Positions 1-13,269 are shown, counted from the stretch's first letter. The stretch: 64,000 nt of DNA from Atherix ibis (GCA_958298945.1 OY282605.1:122818267-122882266); one strand, 5' to 3'. Notes: a model not told the origin generated them from the letters alone. Numbers and translations: made by a program.

Positions 1-1634
1 TACAGAATCTCCCCATCAACAAAATTTCATTCGCTTTGTAACATTTGGCAGGAATGGTAACTCGCTGCTCACATGGGAGATCCCTCAGCTGAAAAAAACA
101 ACTTACAATTATTTTCGAAAGGTGTATATGACCTCTGCTGGAGGGTTCAGTAAAAGATGCTACGAGATTTCATTCTTCTTGCACCATTCATCGTGTGCCA
201 GTCTTTAATTACAACAAATAAATATCATACCTCATCCTGTTCCGTCCCTCCCGTTCCAGAAAACATACATAATCCCTTGGTCCGTACGATGCTGCGACTG
301 ATATTAAACACTCTTATTGTTGGGGGGAGTACAGCTTTCACTGTTTGTTACGATGTCTCATTTTCAGGTATCCCTAAACTATTTCCTGAAGTGTATGCAA
401 ATTCGATTCTCCCTTTCCGAAGAATTGTTAGTTTCTATTTTAAGCAAAACAACCAATTTGGTAGCTAAAAACAATATCAAATTAGACTGGAATCGTGTTA
501 AATCCAAACCGATGGATGAGTAATATCCGGTCTGGGAGGCCCCTCTATCTTTCACTGTTCTTTCTATTCCAAGACATGGTTTAATATGCCCCCCCCGACA
601 ATAAAACAAGAGGGATGTCATATTCAAATTGCATTTTATACAAATTCTTGTACGTTTGCACTTTATTAGAGGAGAATATGGCGATTGGGCCTGAATTCAA
701 TGATATTGAATTGGTTAATTTTCTAATTGAAATACTTTCAAAACTGTATAAACCAAAAGCTTTCGATTAAAATTTATTAACTTTATAATTGGTTTTTTCG
801 CTATCAATTAGAAAAGAAATAATTCAAAGTTAATTTTTAAGAAATGCTCTCATTTGCGTATTCGTTTTAGAAAATAAAATTAATTTTCTGTACAGAGAAT
901 GTCTTGAAAAAAAGAGACAAGCATTTTGTTGGGGTCTTGTGTACAAATTCATTTAATCCTTTAGTAGCAAACAGGTCGAAAGGTGAACATCTGGACCGAT
1001 AGTAGATGGATAGATGGATGGATGAAGTAATAAAAGTACAAATCCATTAGTTCCTCATTTTAGAATGGAAATTTATTTTATTGCCAATACTTGGACTGCT
1101 TCTGCGTTTAGTTCTGGTTTTCTATCTAATTTTTTCTTTAAGACCAAAAAAAAACTAAAAAAACACTCTTAGTTCTCTTGTTTCAAAATTATTATTTTTT
1201 TTTGTGTTTTAAATATTTTCTTAAATCAATAGCTTATCAGATTAAAAGGTTTTTACATAATTTCACTTTGATGGCTTTCAATTTTGAAATCACTTAACCA
1301 TAAATTGATTATTTTCAAAATGAGCATGTACACGTACATTTTAAGACTATTCATAATTTTTCATTGATTTTAATCAGTTTTATGAAGTTTGGCCATTTTT
1401 CCCTATAAGAAATAAATTAGAAATTTTTGCTTAAAAAAATAATTTGTAAAAAAAAATGCTGTAAATAAAAAAAAACAGATTTTAATCAAATTTCTATCAA
1501 TTATCGTGAATAATAAGTTTTGATACTAAAACAAAAAAAGGTGTTTGCAATTTATAAATTATAAGTTTATGTTGTATTATAAAAATAAGTTTGCTTGAAT
1601 AGCGACAAAAAACTGAACTTGCTGGGACATATAT
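1..1634. other. Upstream non-coding, nothing recognised
   Basis: Only short unsupported reading frames are present, with no recognisable protein motif, RNA gene or transposon end. A short GGAT-type tetranucleotide run lies near 1003-1026. The stretch from about 650 becomes strongly AT-rich. It could be 5' flank or a 5'-UTR intron of the downstream gene; the sequence does not decide. Confidence 0.5.
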
Positions 1635-1639
1635 TATCG

Positions 1640-2290
1640 AACACTCAAACCTTCTTATTGCTGACAATTGCTAACTTTTGACCAGATTGTGTGTTTTATA
1701 GTTTGAGAATTCCGAACACGAATTAGAAATATAAAAAAATCATTAGAATTTATTTTAATGTAGTATAAAAATCGGATTATATAAAATTTGATTTGTCAAA
1801 GAACGATAAAAAACTGATCAAATACAGAAACCATTTGATTGCTGACAATCGCTAACTTTTGATATGTTATCGAACACTCCAATCTTCTCATTTGATTTGA
1901 TTGCTGACAATTGTTAAGTTTTGATTTGTTATAAAATGCAGAAATCATTTGATTGCTGACAATTTTTAACTTTTGACCAGATTGTGTGTTTTTTAGTTTG
2001 AGAAAGAATTTTCCGCACACGAATAAGAAATATAAAAAAATGCATTAGAATTTCTTTTAGTGTAGTATAAAAATCGGAATATATAAAATTTAATTTGTCA
2101 AATAACGGTAAAAAAGTGATCAAATACAGAAAACATTTGATTGCTGACAATCGCTAACTTTTGATATGTTATCGAACACTCCAATCTTCTCATTTGATTT
2201 GATTGCTGACAATCGCTAACTTTTGCTTTGTTATAAAATACAGAAACCATTTGATTGCTGACAATCGCCAACTTTTGAGCAGATTGCGTT
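1640..2290. repeat. Tandem repeat, about 305-bp unit, about two copies
   Basis: A unit of roughly 300-312 bp is repeated about twice. Inside it the short motif TTGCTGACAATCGCTAAC (with variants) occurs seven times, near 1658, 1839, 1901, 1953, 2141, 2213 and 2254. The layout is a two-level repeat: a short motif duplicated inside a longer unit that was itself duplicated. No transposase or terminal inverted repeat was seen around it. Confidence 0.8.
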
Positions 2291-3246
2291 TTTTTTAGTC
2301 TGAGAAAGAACCCGACACTTAAAATTCGGATTCTTATAAGACTGTAAGATTATTTAGAGGGTCTCGCCACGAATCTTCTTGCAGGACTCAATTTATTTGA
2401 GATTACTTAAAATGAGTTTTCCCATATTTCTGACTCTAATTCGGCTATTACTGTACGGATATTGGTTTTTAAATGATCTAAAGTTTGAGAATAGTCTTAG
2501 GAAAATGTCAAACCGCATGATTCTGAAGGCTATTTAATAATATCACCAAATTTCTAAATTAGACGTGGAAATTTTTCTTGCAATAAGATGAAAATTGATC
2601 GTTTTTGCTTAAGGTTTGCTCGCTATCCAACCTGGTTTTCACACTATCAAAACTTGCATACGACTTATAGAAAAATAAGCTCCTATATTACGTAAAAAAT
2701 CTATGTATTTAATGTTATCCAACCAATCTGTGTTATTTACTATCATTGCACTAGTCTTGCCGTCATTAAAAGACACCGTTTTCTCTAATATTCTTCTTAT
2801 ATTGGATGCATTTTAATTGATGTTCTCTACGGGCAACATGCTTCTTGCTTTATCTTTAAATGATGTATCACCAATTTTTGTTGTGCCATCTCCAAGTAGG
2901 CTTATAACCAAATGTTTGCAGTCCACGGAGTATTATAATCTGAATTAGGTGACTCCAGCCTATCCGGTTATTAATGCGAAGTAACCCTAATAGGGAAAGA
3001 TGTTATTCCAGTGCCCAGACACGGATCCAGAAAATTGAATTGCTTATTAATATGTCAGACGGTTGTATAATAGAGGCTGGATGCCAATGTCAGCTACTTT
3101 TTGAAGGAGTTACGTTCAAAACCACAATGCTTGTGCAGTTCTGGACTATCCAAGCAATCAGTTCCATAACTCGTCTATTTTATAATACTCCTTTACTTCT
3201 GGCCTTGAAATATGTGAACCATTATGCCTTGAAAATTCAAAACCAC
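2291..3246. other. Non-coding, no gene recognised
   Basis: The small open frame at 2974-3294 has no recognisable domain and no supporting splice sites. Wording near 2400-2490 resembles a segment repeated near 55130, where it flanks a transposon relic, so part of this stretch may be an old transposon end. Confidence 0.4.
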
Positions 3247-3900
3247 CCAATTGCCTTCATCCATTTTTTCGCGGATTCAAATGTGGATTTTTAGAGCCTC
3301 ATTTAGGGCAATTTTTCTTATAGACGTATCCAACCAGCCAGAAATGATCCTCATCGCTTCAGGCTATAATCTCTTCATAATGTGCAGAACGTGGATTTTT
3401 TTTTGTAGAAAGTTTGGTGGTCAAACGATCAATAATAACCAATTGAAAACTCTAAACTAAACAAATTTTTTCTTAAATAACATATATGTGTGACAGCTGT
3501 CAAATGGCACGGGTTCCATGAAATTGATAACCTTTTAGTTACAGAAAATATTTTCCAAAAAACAGTTGTGAGAAAATAAATTAAAAAAATACACCAAATA
3601 TTTTGTTTTCGCGGATACAAATGAGGATTTTTAGAGCCTCATTTACGGCAATTCTGCTTACAGACGTATCCATGCAGTCAGAAATGAGTCTCATCTCCTC
3701 TTAAAGTGCAAAATGTGATTTATAATAACCAATTACAAATCCTAAACTAAACAAATTTTTTCTTTGAATAACATATATGTGTGACAGCTGTCAAATGGCA
3801 TGGGTTGTACTTTCCGAACCATGAAATTGATAATCTTGAAGTTTTAGAAAATATTTTCCAAAAAACCGTTGAGGAAAATTAATTTTTTTTTACTCATAAA
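3247..3900 (-). mobile_element. Duplicated fragment of a DD34D-type transposon
   Basis: Two copies of about 340 bp follow each other; the GCGGAT motif recurs at 3271 and 3611. Read on the minus strand they resemble the part of an IS630/Tc1-mariner transposase that begins FSDEAHF and runs into a WGSENP-like stretch. The gene is too decayed to translate. Each copy carries the 12-bp palindrome TGACAGCTGTCA (3491-3502 and 3782-3793), which recurs beside other relics in the window. The duplication happened after the fragment was already truncated. Confidence 0.6.
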
Positions 3901-5550
3901 AATGAGGCTTGGGGTGTTTTTTCCCGGATTTCTTAAATACGTTATCCAATACACAAACCCACACACTAATATGTGCTTTTAGCCAATGCACTAAAACCGT
4001 GATACTAAAAACGATCTTAAATCAATGTAACCGAATGTGTTGGTACATAATTTTTGGTGATAAGAAACCGAAAAAATTTATGATCACTAAAAAGTCAGTC
4101 ACGAAATGATGATCGTTTGGGTATGAAAACGGTTCAAGTCAGTTCATTATTATGCATTGAATGGGTCAAGGTGCAGGCTGGTTTTAAGAGAGTCAAACGT
4201 GACTCGATGGGCCACGAAATGTGTACACTATTTCCGACTTAGGCATGAAATGGTAAATGGAGAGGCAACGGAAAGCGAAGGGTTCCGAGTGTAAAACAAT
4301 ATCCAACCAAGAGGAAGTATTAATCTCTCAGGAACGATGGATTGGAATCATGAGAAGCGATTAAGTGCAGGGAGTGAAGAGCGAATTCGATTCAGGGTTT
4401 TTGGTCTTTCGGCCTTCATAGTCAATTCCATCCAAACTACTAATATCACGAATTTCTCTTATTAAATATTATTTAAGTAGTAGTGCCAACCATCAAAAAT
4501 TAATAAATTTAAAAAAAACAAATGCTTTTCTTAAAACCGAACCTCTACGCGAATCAAGGTTGGCTTTTTCTTTGGAATTTTTGCGCACAAATTACTTCAT
4601 TGCTAGTTGATTGAAATCTTTCACAGTCGTTGGCATTTTAGTCTGATCCATCTAATATTGTATTGTGCGGAGAAAGGAAAAAAATTCATCTCTAATATTT
4701 AACAAATTATTCAAAGGCGTAAATAATAAATTGGACAAAATTTTATGGTAGAATTGAATTTCCTGTACAATTTTTTAAAACAATTTCGATTAACTTCCGT
4801 ACAATAATTTTATTTTTCAGCTACCATCTGAACGGCATTTATTAATATTCACGAATTTGATAAATTTTTTCCAAATGCCGGAATATGAAGAACACTTGAA
4901 TTTTGGAGGCTAAGGTCTTTTTTTTCTGTTATTGCCATTCTTCGAATTCTTATTAGACAAATTGTTTTAAGTTTTGATTCATAACAGTTCGAATTTGACC
5001 TCTACTAGTTGTTCTCCGGTTGGTTTTATAAACAATTTTCCTTTTCGAATTGTAGAAAAAAAATTAAAACTATAAATTTTGCTATAATAATTTGAAATGT
5101 AAGCAAGCAATTGTCATATTTTAACAAAACTATTTGCTCAGACAGACGTCAAATTATTTGAAATGACAGAAAAATAACAAATTGAATTTTCGTTTAAAAG
5201 ACATATTTCAAAAAAATTTATTTTCGATACAAATAATAAGAATTCATGTGATAAGATATTTGCTTAAGCATACAAAATAGATTGAAGGCTACTAAAAATC
5301 GATTGACACCTTAAATTAATTTAAGAAAATCTCGCAAAAGGTAGACTGATATTTTATTTAGCCCTTCCTATTAAATGGAAATTAAACGTAGTATTTTAGG
5401 ACCTTTGTACTTTGCCGAGGTCGCATAATATAAAGTTTTTTTTTTTAATTGAACATTTTACTTTTGATTTTATTATTTTCAAAGGATATTTTTTAAAAAA
5501 TACTTTTGTAAATATTATTTATAAAAACAAAAAATCCTTTAACAATACTT
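3901..5550. other. Non-coding, nothing recognised
   Basis: No gene is recognised. The part from about 4100 to 4420 is less AT-rich than its surroundings and has no transposon signature; it could be an old exon or regulatory DNA, but no splice pair or domain supports that. Confidence 0.4.
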
Positions 5551-5645
5551 TTGTTGATTAACATATTTGTGTGACAGCTGTCAAATGATATAGGTCTACA
5601 CACACTTTCCGAACCATAAAATGCTTAGATTATAGAAGAACTGGA
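5551..5645. mobile_element. Transposon end fragment with TGACAGCTGTCA
   Basis: The palindrome TGACAGCTGTCA sits at 5572-5583, followed by the same CTTTCCGAACCAT-type wording found next to the palindrome near 3800. This is probably a stray terminal piece of the same transposon family; the transposase part is absent. Confidence 0.5.
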
Positions 5646-6044
5646 CAAATTTTAACAGTGCTCTTAAATATCTATTATTATTATTAAATTCTACAATTTT
5701 AAATGGATAATTGTCTATCGAATATTTGTGTTTTATAATTTTAAAAGTACGCTCACTGACAGTATCTAGACTAATTACATTAACACCCTGCCTGCTTAAT
5801 GCGGGAGGATATTATTCAAATAAGTTCTAGTGCTAGCGTTAAACGGGGTCATTTTAATAGGTAAATACAAAGAATGAGAAAATTTATCAGCGTTGTTTTT
5901 TTTTGTAAAATTTATTGCTTAATACTTTTTTATGACATTAATTATAAGTTAGACTAAAGAAATTCGAGTAAAGTAGTTTTATTTGTGATGAGGAAGATTC
6001 TTCCTTATTTGACATCTTGTACTATTTTTTTTCTTTTTTTTAAG

Positions 6045-6384
6045 AAGTCCGTTTAGCGGCGAACAGTTGTCGATAGTAAGACCTTAGATAATTTGTAGAT
6101 TTTTTTAAAGATCTTAAAGTAAGTCAAAAAATTTATGAGAGTTCTTGATAGCAATGGGAAAAATTCTGTTCATTATTCAAATTGTCTAGAAGTTTTTAAA
6201 TGCCTGTTTAAGTATCGCAAAATAGAAATACATAAGTGATTTCTGAGATAATGATTACTTTTTGAAAAATTATGAAATATTCAAAAATTCTTCCCTAAAT
6301 AGCATTGTTAATGTAAAAATTGCTGGAAAAAAATCCATTTTTGAAGAAGTCCGTTCAACGGTGAACAGTTGTCGATAGCAAGAC
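6045..6384. repeat. Direct repeat of about 300-bp spacing
   Basis: The stretch starting GAAGAAGTCCGTT near 6045 is repeated near 6343 with the same following words (AACAGTTGTCGATAG, AGACCTTAGAT). The second copy runs straight into the non-autonomous element at 6385, so the duplication may trace one of its ends. Confidence 0.6.
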
Positions 6385-7690
6385 CTTAGATTACAGAAGA
6401 ACTGGGGATAGGCCTCTATATAAAAATTCTGTTCAAATTTTGTTATTCGTAGAACAGAAACGGCGCTAATCAGTGGGTGCAAATTTTAAACTTCATTTTG
6501 CGATTGAAGCAGTTCGTTTAAAACCATTTTCATATGTGATGTAATTTATGCATAAACAAATATAATTTTTAATATGGAAATTTGTAAAATTAAAAACACA
6601 GTATTCTATTTTTAAATATTATTTATAATATTTTCATTTTATATCATTTTACTATATATTATTTATTAAAAGAGAACTATAAAGTGGAAGAGCATATAAA
6701 AATATATAAAAAAATAAAGCATTAATTACATAGAATATTACATCAAATTCTTAATAATATAAAAATTAATCGTATACAACACTATAACAAATGCTTAAAA
6801 ACTAAATTGCAATATGATAAATTTAATGTACTTAAATAAATAATAACTAATATTCTACAAAAAATTGAAAACAATATTATTTAGTAAATGCATTACAAAA
6901 TGTATCTCTAATAGAGAAGCAAGGCAAATTACAAAATGCAAACATATTTATTTAAATAATAATTCTACCGAATATAATTTATTTATTTTAACACACTGAA
7001 AACATATTGAAAAATTCGTTCCCCTAAAATGTTCTTACGCACACTTTTTACGTACGCCTGCACTGAACTATTTTCTGGTAAACATTGAACTGTCAACATC
7101 ACATTTGTTTGACATTTATTCAATGATGAACTTTTCACTTTTTATCTAATTTTTGGACAAAATAAATCATTAAAAGCCCCCAATTAAACACATTATATAC
7201 TAAATTTTTACTAATTTCTCTAGCAAAAATGAAGATGTCAACTTATCGAAAGAAAGAAATTACCGGTTTCCTCATACTTTATAAAAAAAAAACTTCCTAT
7301 TAAATCTTATCAACAAATATAACTATTTATATAAATACTTACGTTTTTTGCAAAATTCTTCAAAAAACATAAAAACTACACTTTCACTTGCATTTCCCGA
7401 CAAGTGCCAAAATAACAAGTTAGGAAAAATAACAAAAATATGCAAGCATTTCGGTATGCTACCACTTTAATGGAGAATGGCGTATTTTAAAACTCTCCGA
7501 ATGTCTACAATAAATAAAATAAATAATAAAAATAAATAAATAATTCCATTTCATATCAAAAGATTGTACAAAAAATAAAAATTGCCTGTCGTTGTGTTTA
7601 AATTCCAATTTTTTGTGCCAAATAAATTCCTATTACAAAAACTAGATGTCAGTGGGTGTCATGTCCACATAAAAAAATCTGCAATCTAAG
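6385..7690. mobile_element. Non-autonomous DNA element, copy 1
   Basis: It starts with CTTAGATTACAGAAGAACTG and ends near an inverted relative (AATCTAAG, 7683-7690). It shares long ordered stretches with 44943-46318 and shorter ones with 20509-21029. It has no open transposase gene. Shared landmarks are GTAAGAACGC/ACGCACAC-like wording, TTTCGGTATGC, and ACTAGATGTCAGTGGGTGTC near the far end. Best read as a MITE-like family moved by another element's transposase. The exact target-site duplication is unclear. Confidence 0.65.
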
Positions 7691-7699
7691 ATTTAATCT

Positions 7700-8039
7700 T
7701 AGTTCCGAACCGTTTTTTTTTCTGACATTCCTAAAATGTCATTTCACTATTTTCAGTAGATTTAGAAATCAAAATCCTTTTTTTTAGTAATTTCCATTTT
7801 TTTTCTACTTTGAATACCATTGCATGACTTTTACCTTCCTTACCATATGAAGGCCGGTAACTTTAACTAATAATTTAAATTACACAAAAAAACGAATACA
7901 AAATACACTTTCTCCAGAAAATAATTTTTTACTTTAAAATTCGTAGGTTTTTTTAAAAAATTTTTTTTCTTTTTCTAGCACAAAAATAGATTATTTTGTA
8001 AACTTAAAAATAATACAGATTAAAATATTTTTGCTTTAT
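7700..8039. other. AT-rich spacer
   Basis: Low-complexity A/T runs with no gene, repeat array or transposon end that I can recognise. Confidence 0.5.
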
Positions 8040-8640
8040 GGCTATATAAACGCCCCCTACATAAATTGTTTACATACCAATTTAATCAGCATCCACCTCC
8101 ACCTCCCCTTCCCGCAAAAAAAAAATTCTTTTTAATAACAAAATACCGGAAGAAAAACTGAACAACGTTCGATATGGAAATATTTTTTGTTATCTCACGT
8201 TTTAGTGGACTGGCCCGGCTCGGGGCATGTCTCTTCTAGGCTTAAGCATTTGTTCAAATCAATAAACTATAAAGCGTACGGACACACAGTTCCACAACAA
8301 AGCCACCCCACATCGAGAAATGTGTATAAGGTTCACAATGAATCGATGAACCACTCCTAAGTTCCCAATCGATAATAACAAAAACAATATGAAAAAAAAA
8401 AAACAAATCAAATTAAATACAAACAAATAATCTGTGCCGCCCTTAAAGCCGTAAAGCCTTGAGCGTTATTGATAAATATTGTCCGTTACTGCGCCACAAT
8501 TGGTTTGTTGTTGGACACAAACAACACTAAATGCATCATGCGTCATGGAATGTGCGGAATGCATCGAAAATAATGTGTAGAAAATCCTATTAACATGTTA
8601 TAAAACCAACGCCGCTGCTGATGGTAAATGTTTACTAAAT
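8040..8640. promoter_or_regulatory. Possible regulatory block upstream of canoe
   Basis: This block is richer in G and C than its neighbours and has none of the transposon words that fill the window. It contains a TATATAAA box (8043-8050) and a pair of GGAATG sites in the same orientation separated by 3 bp (8547-8552 and 8556-8561). On the other strand that pair reads CATTCC-NNN-CATTCC, the double MCAT arrangement known to bind TEAD/Scalloped dimers. Activity as promoter or enhancer is inferred only; no Inr stands at the usual distance from the TATA box. Confidence 0.25.
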
Positions 8641-9540
8641 GCACCAGAAGCTATTGTAGACTAAATAATTTGGAAAAACGATTTCTACAAATTCACTTTA
8701 AGGAAAAGTCAATGTTCTCTAAATTCAATAATAGCTTTTTGCGTAAATGATGGCAATTTTTTTTGTTTTTTTTTCTCGGAATTTACAATACTAATAGTAA
8801 AATAGAAGTCATAATCATAGGAAATGTATTAAATTACACCGTTTAGCTGAGTTATTTGAAGAAGAACAACTCTTATTACTGATGATATTGTGTTCGTTTT
8901 TTTTTGTGAGGAAATTTCTACTTATTTTTTTGGAGAAAATAAGAAAGTACCTTTTTCTAGAGTACACATAGATAATAGTCGATGGTAAAATTTACTCTAG
9001 CATTTGATAGTTTTTCTCTGATGCCCCCCCCTAAAAGAACAGGTAAAAATCGTTGTTTTGTGAAACTAACTGAGGCGTGTCCAATAAATACAGACCAGAC
9101 ATCAGTGAATGTGCTTTCTTTCCATTTTTAATTTAAAAAAAATAACCTTATTTTTATTAGTACCTTGTAAAGGTCTAACTGTAAGTATTTTATTTATTCG
9201 TTTTGCAAAAATATCTTTATTTTCTTCGAAAACAGTTATTAATATTTAGTCTCCTTGACTGATGGGTGACTCTGAAATACATTATGACCTAACGTATTTA
9301 TTATACCACTTTCGTCTATTCCCATTTCCAAAGGCTGAATTTTATTAGATTCTGTTTGATTTTACCTTTTCCTGACAAAAAGAAAACTCTCTTCTCCCCA
9401 AAGGGGTATAGTTTTCAAAACTAACTATTAATTGCTCTATATTTCGAAAACACTCTTCACTTAAAATGTAAAGTAAATTCAGTAAATTTTGTGCAAACAC
9501 TTTTCTCACTTTTAGTAAAAAATAAAATTTAAAAAAAAAG
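8641..9540. other. Non-coding, nothing recognised
   Basis: AT-rich sequence with short homopolymer runs and a C-run near 9025. No reading frame, RNA gene or repeat array could be supported. Confidence 0.5.
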
Positions 9541-10232
9541 AACAGTTTTAAAAAAAAAAAAAGAATTCTTTTTTTGAGAACAAACAAAAAGAAGGACGAA
9601 AATAATTATCTAAAAATAGCAAATAGTTTTGAACGAAGAAAAGAAGTATTTTTGAAGAAAAAAAACCATATATTTAAGTAAAGAAATACTTTTCATAAAT
9701 TAAAGCCCGCTCCTATACGACGCTAGTTTTCCTGCTTTTTTTCTTGCTTTCTACCGTGTTGGCTGTGGTACTAGAAAATGATGTTACGGCTCAGTCCGCT
9801 GCTAGTTTTCAAACTAGATTTCAGAAATAGTACCGATTTTATTTTTCGTGCTAGTTTTGTTGCTGGTTTTAACGAGAACCAATGAGACATAATCTTGAAC
9901 AGTTTAAAAAAAAAAATTCCTTTTTTGAGAACAAACAAAAAGAAGGAAGAAAATAATTATCTAAAAATAGCAAATAGTTTTGTACGAAGAAAAAAAAACC
10001 ATATTTTTAAGTAAAGAAATAATTTTCATAAATTAAAGCCCGCTCCTATACGACGCTAGTTTTTCTGCTTTTTTTCTTGTTTTCTACCGTGTTGGCTGTG
10101 GTACTAGAAAATGACGTTACTGCTTAGTCCGCTGCTAGTTTTCAAGCTAGATTTCAGAAATAGTACCGATTTTATTTTTCGTGCTAGTTTTGTTGCTGGT
10201 TTTAACGAGAACCAATGAGACAATATCTTGTC
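9541..10232. repeat. Tandem duplication, 357-bp spacing, two copies
   Basis: The unit starting AACAGTTT at 9541 recurs at 9898, and both copies end with GAACCAATGAGACA followed by ATCTTG. The copies differ mainly in homopolymer lengths and a short deletion, so the duplication is fairly recent. The inner part is GC-richer than its surroundings (CCCGCTCCTATACGACGC, ACCGTGTTGGCTGTGGTAC). No coding potential or transposon end is seen. Confidence 0.85.
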
Positions 10233-12060
10233 ACGTGGGCTACATGATCGAAATAACTATGTAATCATCGATACTCATGATTGAAATAACTGTGTAAGCA
10301 TCGACACTCAGCTTGAAAACAAACACCGTCTGAAACGAACACGCATAAAAATCAGCACAAAATCAAACGCCGCAGCCAGCTTAAAAGCTAGTAAGCAAAC
10401 AAGCCCGAAAACTATCATCATGTGCAGACGGATTAAAAATTAACTTCCAGAAGCCTGAAAACAAAAAACAATTTAAAAAAATACGCATAATTTTGAGAAA
10501 GAAATTTACGTTACTAATAGAAAGAAACTGCTTTTGTAAGAAACAAATATATTGCCAAGGGGCAGAACCATTTTTCTTTAAAGGACACACTTTTCCAATT
10601 AAAGAAACAAAACAAGACAGTTTCCTAAAAGAAACAATAAATTTCTAAAATATAAAAAATAATTTTTAAAAAGAAAAAAATTCGATTTTTGACAGCGAAG
10701 AAATAGTTTTTCAGACCAAACACAATATTTTTTAGTCTTTCAACACCATTTAACGTGAGCTAAAAAAATTCTTTTTGACCGAAAAAAAATATTTTGATGG
10801 GACAGAAACAATTTTATAAATAAGGAAACAGTTTATTCGCAATATTTGTGAGCAAAAAAAAAACTTTCTTTTCCTAAAAGCAAAATAAATTCTAAAAACA
10901 GAAGAAGATATTTTTTGTTAAACCCAAATAATAAAAAAAAGAAATTTTTGAAAACAGTAAAGTTTTTATGGATAAAAAACAGTTGTTTTGACAGAGAAGA
11001 AACAGTTGTTGCGAATGGAGACACATTTTTGAAAAGAAACAATTTTATAATTGGGGAAACAATTTTTTCAGTAAAGAAACACTATATGTGAACAAAAGAA
11101 ATATGTTCTCTAAAATTAAAATCAATTTCAAAAACAGAACCACCTAAAAAATTGCAAAACATCACCTTTTTTGTGTAATTAAATAAAACCCAAATTTTAA
11201 AAACAGTCAAGTTTTTGTGGAGAAAAAAAACAATAATTTTGACAAAGAAGAAACAATTTTTGTGAGTGGGGAAACATTTTTGAGGCCAAACGAGATTTTT
11301 TTTTAGGCTCTAAAAATCATTCATATAAGCAAAACTGATTTTTTTTTGTATCAAAAATATGTTTCGAAATGAAGAGAAACAATTTTATAAGAAAGGAAAC
11401 TTTTGATTCAGCAGAGACACAATATTACTGAACAAAAAGAGAAACTTGTTCGATGAAATAACAAAATCTATTTTAAAAACAGAAAACCAATTTTGTAGTC
11501 ACAAAATTTGCAAACATAATTTTTTTAGAAAATTTTTTTTTTCTGAGAATAAACAATAATTTTTGACAAGGAAGAAACAATTTTTGTGAGTAGAAAAACA
11601 TTTTTTAAACCAATGAATTTTTTTTCTATGATAGAAACCAATTAACGGCATCAAAAAACTGTTTGTAAAAAAAAAAAATTTACAATATAGCATAAAGAGT
11701 TTTATAAATAACAAATCGATTTTTTTTAGTAAAGTTACAATATTTGTGAACAAAGAAACACAAAGAAACATATTTTTAAAACAATAATACACAATTTTGA
11801 AAGCAAAGCAATCGTTTTTTTGGAGAAAATAAACATTTTTTCTTTAAAATAAAGACAAAATTTAAAGATTTTTTTTTGAACGATTAAAAAAATAAATAAT
11901 TTTTGAATGCATAAAAACCGCTTTGAGGGGTGAAATAAATTTATTAGTTGAATTTATAGTTTTTACAAGAAACAAATTATTTTTAAGCAACGAAACATAT
12001 TCGATAATTTCAGTGAACCGAAAACTATTTTCGTAAATAAAATGCAGTCTTCAACATTAT
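10233..12060. repeat. Degenerate A-rich repeat field
   Basis: For about 1.8 kb short words such as GAAACAATTTT, AAAAACAGAA and TTTTTGAC recur at irregular spacing, giving a long purine-rich field with no gene. This looks like an old, decayed minisatellite. The small minus-strand frames here are by-products of the low-complexity composition. Confidence 0.6.
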
Positions 12061-13269
12061 TTTCAAGGATATACATTTTCAAACTAGAGAATCAAAAAAA
12101 TTTCCGTTCTTATATAAAGAGTTGATTTCGCTACCTTCCCCCTTAAATATAAGATCGTATATGAAAAAAATTATGATTGTTTATGATTGCATACAACAAG
12201 GTTGTTGCACCTTTATCTGTCCATCTACATAAGATTCACTGTTTATATTTATAGGTAAAAATGTCCGTTATAAATGTAACATTTAATCACAACTGCCATT
12301 TGAAGTTGTCAAAAAAAAGAACCTACAGAATAGGGGAACAAGTGCATTCGGGCGGGGTTCCTGTTTGTCCGGAACTCTTTCGATAATTTTACGTTTTATG
12401 AGCACTTCTTAAAAACTCTCGACTTTATGCATCGATGATTGTAAGTGTAATTTTCGCAGTCAAGTTTTTTTGTTGTATTTTTTTGTTTGTTAGAAAATAA
12501 CTGCCCTAAAAAATTATAGCGAGGCAATAGGAAACAAAAAAAAATATTATTTAAAAATTAAAAGTCCATAATTAAAATTTCGTAAATAATCAAATTGACC
12601 AAGAAATTCATTTATGCAAATCAGATTCTAGATTAGCAATTAAAGAAAAATATTTTGAAGACTCCAATTTTGGGTGTGACAAGTTGTAATTGTTGAACAG
12701 TTAAACAACATTTTTGGAACGTAGTTTTTTTTTAATGTTACAGCATATAAAGTTATGGGTCACATAAGTCCACAAAGAAAGTTTATCTTTTAATGAATAA
12801 ATCCAAGAATAATTATGAAAAGTTTCAATGAGCAATGATATTAATAAAGAAGAAATATTTTTAATGTTGGATACGGCATTTTCTGTTTACACAATTAAAC
12901 CTTTTGTTCATTGTCTCCAAATATGTTCAATTAATATGCAAGAGATTTCTTATTTAATGCGAGAAATTCCTGAACGAAGTGGAAATTATCAGACAAACTC
13001 ATATCAAATTCTGTAACGTGTTGGCATTTATTGTAAAAATTTCTTACGATAATAATAGGATCTATCATCTACTGGCAATAATTGGATAAATGTGCTGTTC
13101 ATTTGTGAATATTAATTTTTGTTACATTATGGCGATAGATAGTGATGGCATCTTAAAGATATTTAATCAAAATGAGTTTTTTCGTATGCGTAGAAACTTT
13201 AAGTTTGAACAAATATTTTGAATTTTTAAAAATTCAGTTACAAAATGCATTTTTTAGAGCTTTGTGTTT
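12061..13269. other. Non-coding, nothing recognised
   Basis: A 62-codon frame at 12828-13016 has no recognisable domain, no Kozak-like context and no splice partner. No transposon end or tandem array is evident. Confidence 0.45.

Noticed and set aside
8043..8050. TATATAAA as the canoe core promoter
   Set aside because: No initiator at the expected 25-32 bases downstream and no identifiable 5' exon donor. TATA-like words are frequent in such AT-rich DNA.
12828..13016. 62-codon frame starting MSNDINKEEIFLML
   Set aside because: It has plausible-looking composition but no domain, splice partner or conserved context, and sits beside a repeat field.
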